A stretch of DNA of 41,455 nt from Bacteroidales bacterium (GTDB lineage: Bacteria > Bacteroidota > Bacteroidia > Bacteroidales > F082): the NCBI GenBank assembly GCA_016290215.1, contig JAEETH010000026.1, positions 1 to 41,455 on the forward strand, read 5' to 3'. The notes under the pieces are model-generated. The model did no database searches. It was given only the letters and a program-made list of their open reading frames with translations, and was not told where the DNA came from. Position 1 is the stretch's first letter, and every line of letters begins with the position of its first letter. A program made the position numbers and the translations under genes. Below, piece after piece: positions 30,774 through 39,499 of the stretch.

Positions 30774-30992
30774 GCCTGGCAGGGACTCACGTCGCCTGCT
30801 TATAGGTCTGTCACCACTACGGGGTTCCGCCTAGTCCCGTAGGGACGGCATATCAGTATGCAGGCGACGTGAGTCCCTGTTTTCGAGTCAAGGCGACGTA
30901 AGTCCCTGTTTTTCGAGTCAAGTCCGCCACTACAGTTGAGTCCCGAAGGGACGACACAGAACTCGTCTACTCTAGTGTAGTCCTTTAGGGAC
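30774..30992. repeat. REP array upstream of the transposase, mixed orientations
   Basis: A direct core lies at 30779-30799 and inverted cores at 30860-30880 and 30890-30909. A second palindrome type, GTCCC-NNN-GGGAC, occurs at 30834-30846 and 30940-30952, with a degraded one at 30980-30992, each followed by GRC. Direct and inverted cores facing each other resemble the BIME arrangement of enterobacterial REPs. Confidence 0.85.
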
Positions 30993-31024
30993 GACATAGA
31001 AAACGTCTCTGCACCGTCTCACCC

Positions 31025-32110
31025 TTAGCCCGTCACTGACTCTTCCGTTTCACAGATGATGCCGCTTCCTACGACGTAGGGTTCTGTTTCATGGTACACC
31101 ACCCCAAACTGTCCAGGCGCTACGCCTGAAATGGCGACTTCCGACACGATGTCGGCACCACGCTCCGTGAGGCGAATCGTGCCGTAGGTGAACTCCGGCT
31201 GATGCCGTATCTTGAAGCGCACACGTTGCCCGTCGACGAACTGCAAGGCTGGGTTCATGGGCTGCAGGTCACCCAAGGGGACGATGTTGGTGTATTGCGC
31301 CACGGGGTCGTAGCCCTGCGACACGTAGACGATGTTGTTCGGAATGTCTTTCTTCACCACAAACCATGGTCCGCCGCCGAGGCCCAAGCCTTTGCGCTGA
31401 CCTATGGTGTGGAACCAGAAGCCCTTGTGACGGCCCAACTTCTTGCCCGTTTCCAACTCCACGATGTCGCCAGGCATCTCGCCGAGATATTCACGGATAT
31501 AGTCGTTGTAATTAATCTTGCCCAAAAAACAGATGCCTTGGCTGTCATGGCGTTCGGCGCTTGGCAGCTTGTATTGTGCCGCTAATCGACGCACTTCGGG
31601 TTTGGGAAGGTCGCCGATGGGGAAGATGACCTTGCTCAGCTGGGCGTAGGTGATGCGGCCCAAGAAGTAGGTTTGGTCCTTGAAGGTGTCGGCGGCGGTG
31701 CCGAGCCAGAAGATGCCGTTTTCGTCTTCCCATGAGCGGGCGTAGTGTCCTGTGGCAATCTTGTCGAAGCTATGTCCTTCTTTTTCCTCGAAGGCACCGA
31801 GCTTAATCCAGCGGTTGCACATCACGTCGGGGTTGGGCGTGAGACCCTTGCGCACCATCTCCATGGTGTATTTACCCACGGTCTCGAAATACTCATGCTG
31901 CAGGTCGACGATGTCGAACTTGCAGCCGTATTTTTTTGCAATATAGGTCGTTATCTCAATATCTTCTTCCGACGGGCAGCTCGACAGGTCCTCTTTGCCT
32001 TCCATACCTATTTTAATATAGAAGATATGCGGGTCGTAGCCCTGCTCCTTGAGCAGCGGCACCACCACGGAGCTGTCGACGCCCCCCGAAACCAATGCAG
32101 CGATGTTCAT
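31025..32110 (-). CDS. mnmA: tRNA-specific 2-thiouridylase MnmA
   Basis: 361 residues. It thiolates U34 of the Lys, Glu and Gln tRNAs. The PP-loop is LVSGGVDSSVVVPLL at residues 7-21. The two catalytic cysteines are Cys98 in NPDVMCNRWIKLG and Cys194 in GICFLGKIN. FWFHTIGQRKGLGLGG is the conserved central motif, and the C-terminal beta-barrel ends near residue 350. Its ATG overlaps the stop of the upstream toxin gene by 4 bases (ATGA), so translation is coupled. The stop is 30 bases from a REP array. Confidence 0.95.
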   Translation of the reverse strand: MNIAALVSGGVDSSVVVPLLKEQGYDPHIFYIKIGMEGKEDLSSCPSEEDIEITTYIAKKYGCKFDIVDLQHEYFETVGKYTMEMVRKGLTPNPDVMCNRWIKLGAFEEKEGHSFDKIATGHYARSWEDENGIFWLGTAADTFKDQTYFLGRITYAQLSKVIFPIGDLPKPEVRRLAAQYKLPSAERHDSQGICFLGKINYNDYIREYLGEMPGDIVELETGKKLGRHKGFWFHTIGQRKGLGLGGGPWFVVKKDIPNNIVYVSQGYDPVAQYTNIVPLGDLQPMNPALQFVDGQRVRFKIRHQPEFTYGTIRLTERGADIVSEVAISGVAPGQFGVVYHETEPYVVGSGIICETEESVTG

Positions 32111-32454
32111 TGTTCTTTACTTTCGATTGATTGTACCAGCTGCCTTAAATAGGCATCGGAAACATTGTCAATTTCTGATTTATCGTAAATGGACATTAAT
32201 GTTATCAGAACGTCATCGGATGTTTGTTGCACGTTGTAGGTAATTACACGTGCGCCACCACTTTTACCTTTGCCTTTTGCGGCAATAGCCATTCGATACT
32301 TATAGGTGTTGTGTCCTAACAGGTCGCCGCCAAAAGGATTTTTTTCTAATTCATCCAAAAAAACGTCGTAATCGGAAGGAAAAGACTTGTATTTTTTAGC
32401 CAATGCCTTTGCCCTTCTTTCAAACTCGGGCAAAAAATCAATAGTTACAGTCAT
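32107..32454 (-). CDS. RelE/ParE-family toxin
   Basis: 115 residues. The pattern fits a RelE-like fold: VTIDFLPEFERRAKALAKKY at the N-terminus (strand plus helix), YKYRMAIAAKGKGKSGGARV in the middle and LITLMSIYDKSEIDNVSD at the end. The basic central segment with GGARVITYNV is typical of the subgroup. It follows the antitoxin gene with 12 bases between and overlaps mnmA by 4 bases at its end. Whether it cleaves mRNA or acts on gyrase like ParE cannot be told. Confidence 0.75.
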   Translation of the reverse strand: MTVTIDFLPEFERRAKALAKKYKSFPSDYDVFLDELEKNPFGGDLLGHNTYKYRMAIAAKGKGKSGGARVITYNVQQTSDDVLITLMSIYDKSEIDNVSDAYLRQLVQSIESKEQ

Positions 32455-32466
32455 TTTGGCAAAGTG

Positions 32467-32718
32467 TTATTGGGCAAACAAGCTGCGTGCATTTTTCTTT
32501 GCCTGACCTGAATGTAATTCGTTGAAAGCAGTTGCCAAGCTTTCTTTCACCATAGTATGTTGCTGTGTCGATTCCGATTCAATACGACTGTTCAAATAAT
32601 GCTCCAAGATGGCTGACACTTGTTCTTGTAGCCATTGTTGCAGCGCTTTATCGTCGGCGAATGCAGGACGAGCTTTCTCAACCAACGTATCGTTTAATGT
32701 AATGTTGTAAGTACACAT
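32467..32718 (-). CDS. Antitoxin of the RelE/ParE-type pair
   Basis: 83 residues from the ATG at 32718 (MCTYNITLNDTLVEKARPAF); the upstream in-frame start crosses the promoter and is rejected. The N-terminal strand-helix-helix layout with ALQQWLQEQVSAILEHYLN resembles small ribbon-helix-helix antitoxins of Bacteroidetes. The C-terminal part, about 52-83, would be the toxin-wrapping tail. Position directly before the toxin gene is the main evidence. Confidence 0.65.
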   Translation of the reverse strand: MCTYNITLNDTLVEKARPAFADDKALQQWLQEQVSAILEHYLNSRIESESTQQHTMVKESLATAFNELHSGQAKKNARSLFAQ

Positions 32719-32739
32719 ATCTTTATGTTTTCTTGCCTG

Positions 32740-32747
32740 CAAAAATA
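32740..32747 (-). promoter_or_regulatory. -7 element of the antitoxin-toxin-mnmA unit
   Basis: TATTTTTG (32747 to 32740, minus strand), 21 bases before the antitoxin ATG. No other promoter is seen before mnmA, so the tRNA-modification gene may depend on it. Confidence 0.45.
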
Positions 32748-32801
32748 AGCATTTTACAAAAAACAATATTGGAATGGCAAAAAATCCTCTGTTTCAGCAA
32801 A

Positions 32802-34880
32802 CTATCCTACCGAACATCCCGCCGTCACCAAGTCGCTCGGGGTAAGCAGCACGAGGCGACCGTCCTTGTCCTCGGCGGAGAGGATCATGCCTTCGCTGAC
32901 CACGCCCTTGAGCTTGCGCGGCTCAAAGTTGGCGATGAAGCACACTTGCTTGCCCACTAACTTCTCAGGCTCAGTGTAGTATTTGGCGATGCCGCTCACG
33001 ATGGTGCGTTTGTTCATGCCGTCGTCGATGAGGAACTGCAACAGCTTGTCGGCCTTCGGCACCTTTTGGCATTCGAGGACAGTGCCCACGCGCACATCCA
33101 CCTTCATGTAGTCATCGAAACTGACCACGGGCTTCACGTCGGCAGGCTTCCAAGCGTTCAGTTGGTTGGCTTTCTTGGTCTCTTCCAACTTTTTCAGTTG
33201 GGCTTCCACCACGCTGTCTTCCACCTTTTCAAACAGCAGCTCTGGCTGACCGATGACATGGCCTTCGGTCAACAAGACGGTGTTTTCGGCATCCTTCCAC
33301 ATATTGAACTTCAAGCCAATCATCTTTTGCAGTTTCTTTGCGCTGAAAGGCAGGAAAGGCTCGCTCAAGATGGCCAAGTGCGCCACAATCTGCAACGACA
33401 CCGCCATCACTACCTTCACGCGCTCAGGGTCGGTCTTGATTTGCTTCCAAGGCTCGTTGTCGGTGAGGTACTTGTTGCCCAAGCGGGCCAAGTTCATCAG
33501 CTCCGACAAGGCCTCGCGGAATTTGTAGGTTTCAATCAAATGACCGATTTTGTTCGCATAACCGTTCATCTCGGTGATGACAGCCTGGTCGGTTTCATTC
33601 AAGCCTGTCAAAGCAGGCACGGTACCTTCATAGAATTTATGCGTCAGCACGAGGGTGCGGTTGACGAAGTTGCCGAAGATGGCCAACAGCTCGTTGTTGT
33701 TGCGGTCCTGATAGTCCTTCCAGGTGAAGTTGTTGTCCTTGGTCTCGGGTGCGTTGGCGGTCAAGACATAACGTAGCACGTCTTGTTTTCCAGGGAACTC
33801 TTCGAGGTATTCGTGCAGCCACACGGCCCAGTTGCGTGAGGTCGAAATCTTGTCGTTTTCGAGGTTGAGAAACTCGTTGGCGGGCACGTTGTCGGGGACG
33901 ATATAGTCGCCGTAGGCCTTCAACATGCAGGGGAAGATGATGCAGTGGAACACGATGTTGTCCTTGCCGATGAAGTGTACCAGTTTGGTCTCGGGGTCTT
34001 TCCACCATTTCTCCCAGTCTTCGCCACGTTGTTCGCAAATCTCCTTGGTGTTGGAGATGTAGCCGATGGGGGCATCGAACCACACATAGAGCACCTTGCC
34101 GTCGGCACCTTCGAGCGGGACGGGCACGCCCCAATCCAAGTCGCGGGTGACGGCACGGGGTTGCAAGCCACCGTCGAGCCAGCTCTTCACTTGGCCGTAG
34201 ACGTTAGGTTTCCATTCCTTGTGGCCTTCGAGGATCCACTCGCGGAGCCATTGCTCGTATTGGTCGAGGGGCAGATACCAGTGCTTGGTCGGCTTCTTCA
34301 CCAAGGCTGCGCCGCTGAGTTGCGAGTGCGGGTTGATGAGCTCGTCGGGGCTCAACGAGGAGCCGCATTTCTCGCATTGGTCGCCGTAGGCACCCTCGGC
34401 ACCGCATTTCGGGCAAGTACCCACGATATAACGGTCGGAAAGGAACTTCTGCCGTTCGGGGTCGAAGTATTGCTCCGTCTCCTTCTCGATGAACTTGCCT
34501 TCGTCGTACAGTTTCTTGAAAAACTCCTGCGCTGTGGCGCGGTGCATCTTAGATGAGGTGCGTGAGTAGATGTCGTAGCTGATGCCTAATTCCTCAAACG
34601 ACTTCTTGATGATGGCATGGTAGCGGTCGACGATGTCTTGTGGCGTGCAGCCTTCTTTCTCGGCTTTGATGGTAATCGGCACGCCGTGTTCGTCGGAACC
34701 ACCAACGAACAATACCTCAGCGCCGCACATTCGCAGGTAGCGGACGTAGGTGTCGGCGGGGATGTAGACGCCGGCAAGGTGGCCGATGTGGACCGGGCCG
34801 TTGGCGTAAGGCAAGGCCGTGGTTACTGTGTAACGCTTGAATCCTTTTGCTAGGACTGAGGGATTGGTCGTGTATTCCAT
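32802..34880 (-). CDS. metG: Methionyl-tRNA synthetase MetG
   Basis: 692 residues, the long form. Class I signatures are HIGH at residues 31-34 ([20 protein letters not shown]) and a KMSKS variant KISTS in [16 protein letters not shown]. The zinc knuckle has two CxxC pairs, CPKC and CEKC, at about residues 155-175. [14 protein letters not shown] and [18 protein letters not shown] are typical of the active-site region. Residues about 585-692 are the OB-fold tRNA-binding domain ([38 protein letters not shown]) found in dimeric MetRS. It charges tRNA-Met. A leader of about 160 bases separates it from its -7 element. Confidence 0.97.
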   Translation of the reverse strand: MEYTTNPSVLAKGFKRYTVTTALPYANGPVHIGHLAGVYIPADTYVRYLRMCGAEVLFVGGSDEHGVPITIKAEKEGCTPQDIVDRYHAIIKKSFEELGISYDIYSRTSSKMHRATAQEFFKKLYDEGKFIEKETEQYFDPERQKFLSDRYIVGTCPKCGAEGAYGDQCEKCGSSLSPDELINPHSQLSGAALVKKPTKHWYLPLDQYEQWLREWILEGHKEWKPNVYGQVKSWLDGGLQPRAVTRDLDWGVPVPLEGADGKVLYVWFDAPIGYISNTKEICEQRGEDWEKWWKDPETKLVHFIGKDNIVFHCIIFPCMLKAYGDYIVPDNVPANEFLNLENDKISTSRNWAVWLHEYLEEFPGKQDVLRYVLTANAPETKDNNFTWKDYQDRNNNELLAIFGNFVNRTLVLTHKFYEGTVPALTGLNETDQAVITEMNGYANKIGHLIETYKFREALSELMNLARLGNKYLTDNEPWKQIKTDPERVKVVMAVSLQIVAHLAILSEPFLPFSAKKLQKMIGLKFNMWKDAENTVLLTEGHVIGQPELLFEKVEDSVVEAQLKKLEETKKANQLNAWKPADVKPVVSFDDYMKVDVRVGTVLECQKVPKADKLLQFLIDDGMNKRTIVSGIAKYYTEPEKLVGKQVCFIANFEPRKLKGVVSEGMILSAEDKDGRLVLLTPSDLVTAGCSVG

Positions 34881-34887
34881 TGTATTA

Positions 34888-35035
34888 AGTTATTAGTTTA
34901 TAGTTGTTCAGTTGTTCAGTTTGCAGTTGTTCAGTTGACTATGACTTGTGAACATGACCATAACAACCACACCAAAAGGTGAAGTTAGTAGCCTGGGTTG
35001 AATGGGTCATGGTCATAGTCAATGGTCATAGTGCA
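34888..35035. repeat. Word array in the metG leader (GTTGTTCAG and ATGAC families)
   Basis: 34888-34937 consists of GTTGTTCAGTTGTTCAGTTTG and similar words. From 34937, GACTATGACTTGTGAACATGA and CCATAAC are mirrored by GGTCATGGTCATAGTCAATGG and TCATAGT at about 35008-35032. The ATGAC words are the same family as in 16436-16557. The array lies between the probable -7 element and the start codon, so it would be transcribed. Confidence 0.75.
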
Positions 35036-35047
35036 TGATAACGCCTG

Positions 35048-35055
35048 CAAAAATA
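35048..35055 (-). promoter_or_regulatory. -7 element of metG
   Basis: TATTTTTG (35055 to 35048, minus strand) lies about 170 bases before the metG ATG and 36 bases beyond the terminator at 35091-35122. No upstream TTTG is convincing. Confidence 0.4.
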
Positions 35056-35090
35056 CGGATAATTGTTGATATGTCGTTTTGGGCAGTAAA

Positions 35091-35122
35091 AAAAAGCGCC
35101 ACCCATGCGGGCAGCGCTTTTT
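35091..35122. terminator. Rho-independent terminator after the Fn3 protein gene
   Basis: AAAAAGCGC (35091-35099) pairs with GCGCTTTTT (35114-35122), with an inner CCC/GGG pair. On the minus strand the stem is followed by a run of eight or more T. It lies 19 bases past the stop codon at 35141 and insulates metG. Confidence 0.85.
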
Positions 35123-35140
35123 GCATTAATCAATGATTTC

Positions 35141-38100
35141 TCATTTCTTGATGGGCTTGAAAGGCTTTACCTCTTTTTTGAGGCGAGTATAAGCGTCTTT
35201 CTTGGCAAGTTTCTTCACCATTGTCTTATCGAGAACGATGAAGGGCTTTTCAGCTTTCTTGTCGAGAACGGTGACGTTCTTGTACTCAATCTTGTCGAAG
35301 CTGATGGCTTGGGCAGCAGTCTTGTGCATCTTCTTGTCAAGGCTGATGGCACTTTTATTGTAACCCGGATCAATATTGGCTCCCCCTGGTCCTGGTTCCA
35401 CTGTAGTGAAGTTAACAGTTGTTGTATCTGAAACCTTCACGAAGAAACCTTGCATAGGAGCAACAGGACCGCCAACGAGGGTCTGCATGTTGCCATTCTC
35501 GTCGTAGAACATGACTTCCATATCATTATCGTCTTGATCGTAGATGTAGGCATTGCAGGTGAAAGGATTGCCTATCAGTCTCCAGCCGCTGTTGTCACCA
35601 TTTTCATTCTCGTCATAATTGATGGTCATGTATAAATCATCATAAGAACTGAAAGTGGTGCCAGTCATCGAAAGATCGAGACCTTCAGGATTGGCATAGA
35701 GGTAGCCAGGACCAGGATAGACATAACTAATAGCAGATACTTGGTTGTTTTGCCATTCTTCATCCACCGCACTATTGTTGAATCCATAGAAGTCGGTGCC
35801 AGTTGTGGAAATCATACTTTCGGGGACATCAGGATAATTCGTGAACGGGAAGGACAACAGTTTGTAGTTGTCTTTGGCACCAGTGTAGGCGGTGACATTT
35901 TTCTTCATCGTGACTTCGAGGTCATCGGTATTATGCTTCAGCTGGCCGCCGTCAGCGATGGTGATGGAGCCGCCATCGATAGTGATTTGATCGGCAATGG
36001 CTGTATAACCAGCAGGGATAGTGACATTGGCTTTGATAATCACGCTGCTGCCTTCTTCAGGAGTTGCGCCGCCTGACCAGTCGTTGTCATCGCCCCAGTT
36101 ACCATCGGTAATGAAGACGTTGCCGCCCAAAGTGGTGAAGAAGTCCATAGCAGTCCATACTTCAGTGTTGCACACGCTTTGGATTTGATAAGCGTATGTA
36201 GTGCTCATTTGCAGGCCAGTAATAGTGATGGAGTTCTCGGAGGTGCTGAGCGTCGCGATCCAGTTTTGTTGGGCAGGGGCTTCAACGACAAAGTCATCAA
36301 TACTGACTATATATTGGTCGTAGCCTTGATTGCGGATGGCAATGTAGCCTTGACCTGCATAGGCACTTAAGTCAACCATATATTGAGTCCACTCTGCACC
36401 AGGAGTCCAAGTGTTGAGCAATACGAAGTCTTCCACGTTAGTACTGTTAGTGGAGACATATACACTAATTTGTTCAGGGTAATCGGCCATTATGGATCTC
36501 GCATAGAAGGTAGCCATACCGCCGAGGGTTACCTGAGGTGTGATAAGCCAGTTGTCAGCGTTAAGGGCACCAGCACCGTTGATGTAGGAGCCGCTAAGGA
36601 TAGCGTCGTTACCTACGTGCTGCCATTCGGGAGTTTGTGTGTAGTAGGTATAAAGGGTCGTAAGTTCGCTAAGCAGGAACCAGTTATTGCCGTCACCATC
36701 GGCATCGATAGTGGTCCAGTTACCCAAGCCATTCTCAAAGCCTTCTTCAAGGAGTGTCGCACCATGGATGGGGACGCAGTAGCGTACATTATAGCTGTCG
36801 ACGTCGGTCAATTCAGACCAGCTGAGGGTAGCTGAGGTGGTTCCTTCGTCTACAGTGATATCCGAAGGCAGGGGGCAGGTGGAAGGAGTGGTGAAGGAGA
36901 TTTCGTCGCTCCATTTATTATTCACATCGCACTCAGGACGTACTCTTACGGTATAATAGGTTTCAGAACTGACGGGGATGGTCACGGTGGTTTCAGTGAC
37001 ATTCACAGTAGTAGGTCTTACTCCAGATGAATACGACACCACCCATTCCGTAGCATCGCCATTTTCAGTCCAGCTCAGCGTGACGCTGTTGGCTGTGATT
37101 TCAGTGGCCTGAAGGTTGGTAGGCTTGCGGCAAGAAGTGATGGTGCAGTCCACGGTGTAGGTGGCCAAGATATCTCCAGTCGACAAGTCGTAAGAGCCCG
37201 TACCTGAATTAATTTCTTCGCCGTTCACATCCGAGATAGTCCATGAGGCTTCGCCAGGATAGCTGCCTGCAACCCAAACGAATTGAAGCTGACGACCATT
37301 GCATACGGCGAGAGTCTTGGTTTGGGTATAAGCACCTGATGCGCCAGTAGCGGTATAGTTGTCGTAGTCATTGGTCAGAATATCCACAATGACATTGGTT
37401 GCAGCATCCACCACGGCAATGCCATTGCCATTCCACGTGTCACCGTAGCTGTCGGTGAGTACAAAAGTGAGTAAGCACTTGTCGGCCTCTTCGCAGAATT
37501 CGGTTACGAAGTCTGTAGAGGTCCAGGTGCTGGTGCTGGTGGCACTGCAAACGCTCTGCACTTCAACAGTGTAGGCGGTGGCAGCAGTAAGATTGCTTAA
37601 GGTATAAGGACTGGTAACATTGTTATAAGTTTGATCATTCACCTTAAGGTTATAAGAATTTGCATTGCCCGTCCAAGAGACCACAGCGCTATTTGTTGTG
37701 ATGTCGGTGATGGTCAGGCGTGCGGGAGCAATGCAGGAAGGCAAAGTGGTGAAATAGGCGTTTGTCCAAGTACTGTAGCCATCGCTGCCGCAGTTGGAAC
37801 GCACTTGAACTTGATAGCTGGTTTCAGGAGTAAGCCCAGTCAGCTGTTGTGGGTTTGAAGCATTGTTAATAGTAGTCCAAGGCTGCGGTTCAGTAACACC
37901 AGGTTGGACGATGGTGATGTCGTCCACATTGATGCGGAACTTGTCGGAGCAGTTGAAGTGACGGATGGCCACATAGCCTTGGCCGCTGTAGGAACTCAGG
38001 TCAACAGTGAAAACGCCCCATGCGCCTTGTTCTCTTGTGCCATTGCCTTCAGCATCCAGTGTCCATTCGGCAATGGTGGTGAAATTGGCGGCATTAGTAT

Positions 38101-39271
38101 TGCCAGAGGTCGACACAGCCACGCCAAAGTGTTCGGCTGCCCAATCAGCATCTTGAGCGCAAGCGTAGAAGCTGATGCTACCGCCCAAAGTGATTTGAGG
38201 CGAAACCAAATAGTTGTCAGGATAGAGGGCAACGCTTTGGTAACTGGCTGAAGTGGCAAAACCGTTGGATTCATTGTGGCCCACAATGCCAGTAGAAGCA
38301 TCAAGTACGTACCATTCATAACCGTCGCCATCGGCATCGATGGTTGTCCAGTTACCTAAAGTGCCGTCTTCGAAATCATTGCTGGCTGGTGCTTTGCGAT
38401 ATTGCAGTTGTAAGCTGTTGTTGTCGGAAGTCCAGCTGATGTTGGCAGAATTGGATGTGATGTCAGTAGCAGCCAAATCTCCAGGTGCGGGGCAGGCGAC
38501 TTCGGTGGTGAAACTCACGTTGGTCCAAGCACTGAAGTTGTTGTTGCCACAGTTGGTGCGTACTTTCACGGTGTAATTTGTCTCAGGTGTGAGGCCGCTC
38601 AGCGTGTAAGAAGTCTGATTCACGTTGATGAGATGGGCCTCGTCGTCGTTGACACAGATTTGCCATGCAGAGGCATCAGAGGTCCAGTTGATGGTGGCAG
38701 TGCGGCTGCCGACGTTTGTTGCAGTGAGACCTGTAGGTCTATTACATACTGCTGCACCAGGAGCGGTGAATTCGAAGTCATCAAGGAAAAGATAATGCAC
38801 ATCATTATAGATGTACTTGACCGCTATGCGTTTGGTTCCAGTTGGGAATGTGTTTGTATATTCCTGCCAATCCAGTGATGCAGTTATCACTTCTTCGTAG
38901 GTGAACTGACTTGGATCTTCAACACTCTCATCAGTGGTGTAACCTACTTGGAAATGTTCATCGCCATAAGTAGTAGAATACTCTTTGTACCAGAAGCTTA
39001 CATTAAGACCATTGTCAGTGCCAGAGAAAATAGGCGAAACGAGGTATCCGTTAGTTTCGTCATATTGGAATCCAAAGAAGAGTGTACCTCCATGGGCCAT
39101 TCCTTCACCTTGATACACACCTGTTCCATCGCTGGTGCCGTAAATCGCCCAGCCCTCAGTGTCATCGTTTTCTTCGAAGCCGTAGCTATACGGCAACGAT
39201 TGTTGTGCATGCAACGCTAACGGCATAAACAATGCCGCAAGCAGCATAATTAGTAATGATTTTCTCTTCAT
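35141..39271 (-). CDS. Large secreted multidomain protein: choice-of-anchor J plus Fn3 domains
   Basis: 1376 residues. Signal peptide 1-22 (LAALFMPLALHAQ). Domains by eye: choice-of-anchor J (cleaved-adhesin-like) 27-170; Fn3 175-256; Fn3 260-293 plus 462-509 with a second choice-of-anchor J inserted at 297-456; Fn3 513-591; a module with LTDSYGDTWNGNGIAVVD at 597-709; Fn3 714-795; Fn3 799-834 plus 1002-1047 with a third anchor-J domain at 839-998; a beta-rich VPEEGSSVIIKANVTIPAGY-like segment 1052-1125; a C-terminal domain 1135-1290 with YKLLSFPF. The last 70 residues are strongly basic (KKLAKKDAYTRLKKEVKPFK). There is no standard T9SS tail. It is likely a surface adhesin or carbohydrate-binding scaffold; function is inferred from architecture only. 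Confidence 0.85.
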   Translation of the reverse strand: MKRKSLLIMLLAALFMPLALHAQQSLPYSYGFEENDDTEGWAIYGTSDGTGVYQGEGMAHGGTLFFGFQYDETNGYLVSPIFSGTDNGLNVSFWYKEYSTTYGDEHFQVGYTTDESVEDPSQFTYEEVITASLDWQEYTNTFPTGTKRIAVKYIYNDVHYLFLDDFEFTAPGAAVCNRPTGLTATNVGSRTATINWTSDASAWQICVNDDEAHLINVNQTSYTLSGLTPETNYTVKVRTNCGNNNFSAWTNVSFTTEVACPAPGDLAATDITSNSANISWTSDNNSLQLQYRKAPASNDFEDGTLGNWTTIDADGDGYEWYVLDASTGIVGHNESNGFATSASYQSVALYPDNYLVSPQITLGGSISFYACAQDADWAAEHFGVAVSTSGNTNAANFTTIAEWTLDAEGNGTREQGAWGVFTVDLSSYSGQGYVAIRHFNCSDKFRINVDDITIVQPGVTEPQPWTTINNASNPQQLTGLTPETSYQVQVRSNCGSDGYSTWTNAYFTTLPSCIAPARLTITDITTNSAVVSWTGNANSYNLKVNDQTYNNVTSPYTLSNLTAATAYTVEVQSVCSATSTSTWTSTDFVTEFCEEADKCLLTFVLTDSYGDTWNGNGIAVVDAATNVIVDILTNDYDNYTATGASGAYTQTKTLAVCNGRQLQFVWVAGSYPGEASWTISDVNGEEINSGTGSYDLSTGDILATYTVDCTITSCRKPTNLQATEITANSVTLSWTENGDATEWVVSYSSGVRPTTVNVTETTVTIPVSSETYYTVRVRPECDVNNKWSDEISFTTPSTCPLPSDITVDEGTTSATLSWSELTDVDSYNVRYCVPIHGATLLEEGFENGLGNWTTIDADGDGNNWFLLSELTTLYTYYTQTPEWQHVGNDAILSGSYINGAGALNADNWLITPQVTLGGMATFYARSIMADYPEQISVYVSTNSTNVEDFVLLNTWTPGAEWTQYMVDLSAYAGQGYIAIRNQGYDQYIVSIDDFVVEAPAQQNWIATLSTSENSITITGLQMSTTYAYQIQSVCNTEVWTAMDFFTTLGGNVFITDGNWGDDNDWSGGATPEEGSSVIIKANVTIPAGYTAIADQITIDGGSITIADGGQLKHNTDDLEVTMKKNVTAYTGAKDNYKLLSFPFTNYPDVPESMISTTGTDFYGFNNSAVDEEWQNNQVSAISYVYPGPGYLYANPEGLDLSMTGTTFSSYDDLYMTINYDENENGDNSGWRLIGNPFTCNAYIYDQDDNDMEVMFYDENGNMQTLVGGPVAPMQGFFVKVSDTTTVNFTTVEPGPGGANIDPGYNKSAISLDKKMHKTAAQAISFDKIEYKNVTVLDKKAEKPFIVLDKTMVKKLAKKDAYTRLKKEVKPFKPIKK

Positions 39272-39331
39272 TTTGTTTAGATTTTAGTTAATTATTTAAT
39301 TGAATTATAATGTGTTACATATTCTCAAATG

Positions 39332-39356
39332 GCAGCCACAACAACTCAATGGCTGC
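39332..39356 (-). promoter_or_regulatory. Hairpin in the leader of the Fn3 protein gene
   Basis: GCAGCCA (39332-39338) and TGGCTGC (39350-39356) form a 7-bp stem with an 11-base loop, about 60 bases before the ATG. It lies downstream of the predicted -7 element, so it is in the transcript. Confidence 0.45.
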
Positions 39357-39378
39357 AAATAGTAGTCTATTTGGGCTT

Positions 39379-39412
39379 CAAAATTAGGAAATTAATTATA
39401 AAGTTGGACAAA
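39379..39412 (-). promoter_or_regulatory. Promoter of the Fn3 protein gene
   Basis: TAATTTTG (39386 to 39379, minus strand) matches TAnnTTTG, with TTTG (39412 to 39409) 22 bases upstream. The predicted leader is about 100 bases. Confidence 0.45.
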
Positions 39413-39430
39413 AAAAGTTTTTTTTTGAAA

Positions 39431-39475
39431 GATTTTGTTGTGGGGACATAGGGAACGTGTCCCCACAACAAAATC
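39431..39475. terminator. 18-bp perfect hairpin downstream of the right-edge gene
   Basis: GATTTTGTTGTGGGGACA (39431-39448) and its exact complement (39458-39475) enclose a 9-base loop. It begins 25 bases after the stop of the gene ending at 39500. There is no T-run right after the stem on the minus strand, so it may act as a terminator or as a 3'-end stabiliser. Confidence 0.6.
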
Positions 39476-39499
39476 AGGTATCAATTTCCGACAGGGAAA

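Noticed and set aside
33066-34556. Long plus-strand reading frames opposite metG and other high-GC genes
   Set aside because: They are shadows of well-identified genes, with no family resemblance and biased composition.
34881-35040. T-box or other known riboswitch ahead of metG
   Set aside because: No conserved T-box core or other recognisable aptamer; the leader consists of repeat words.
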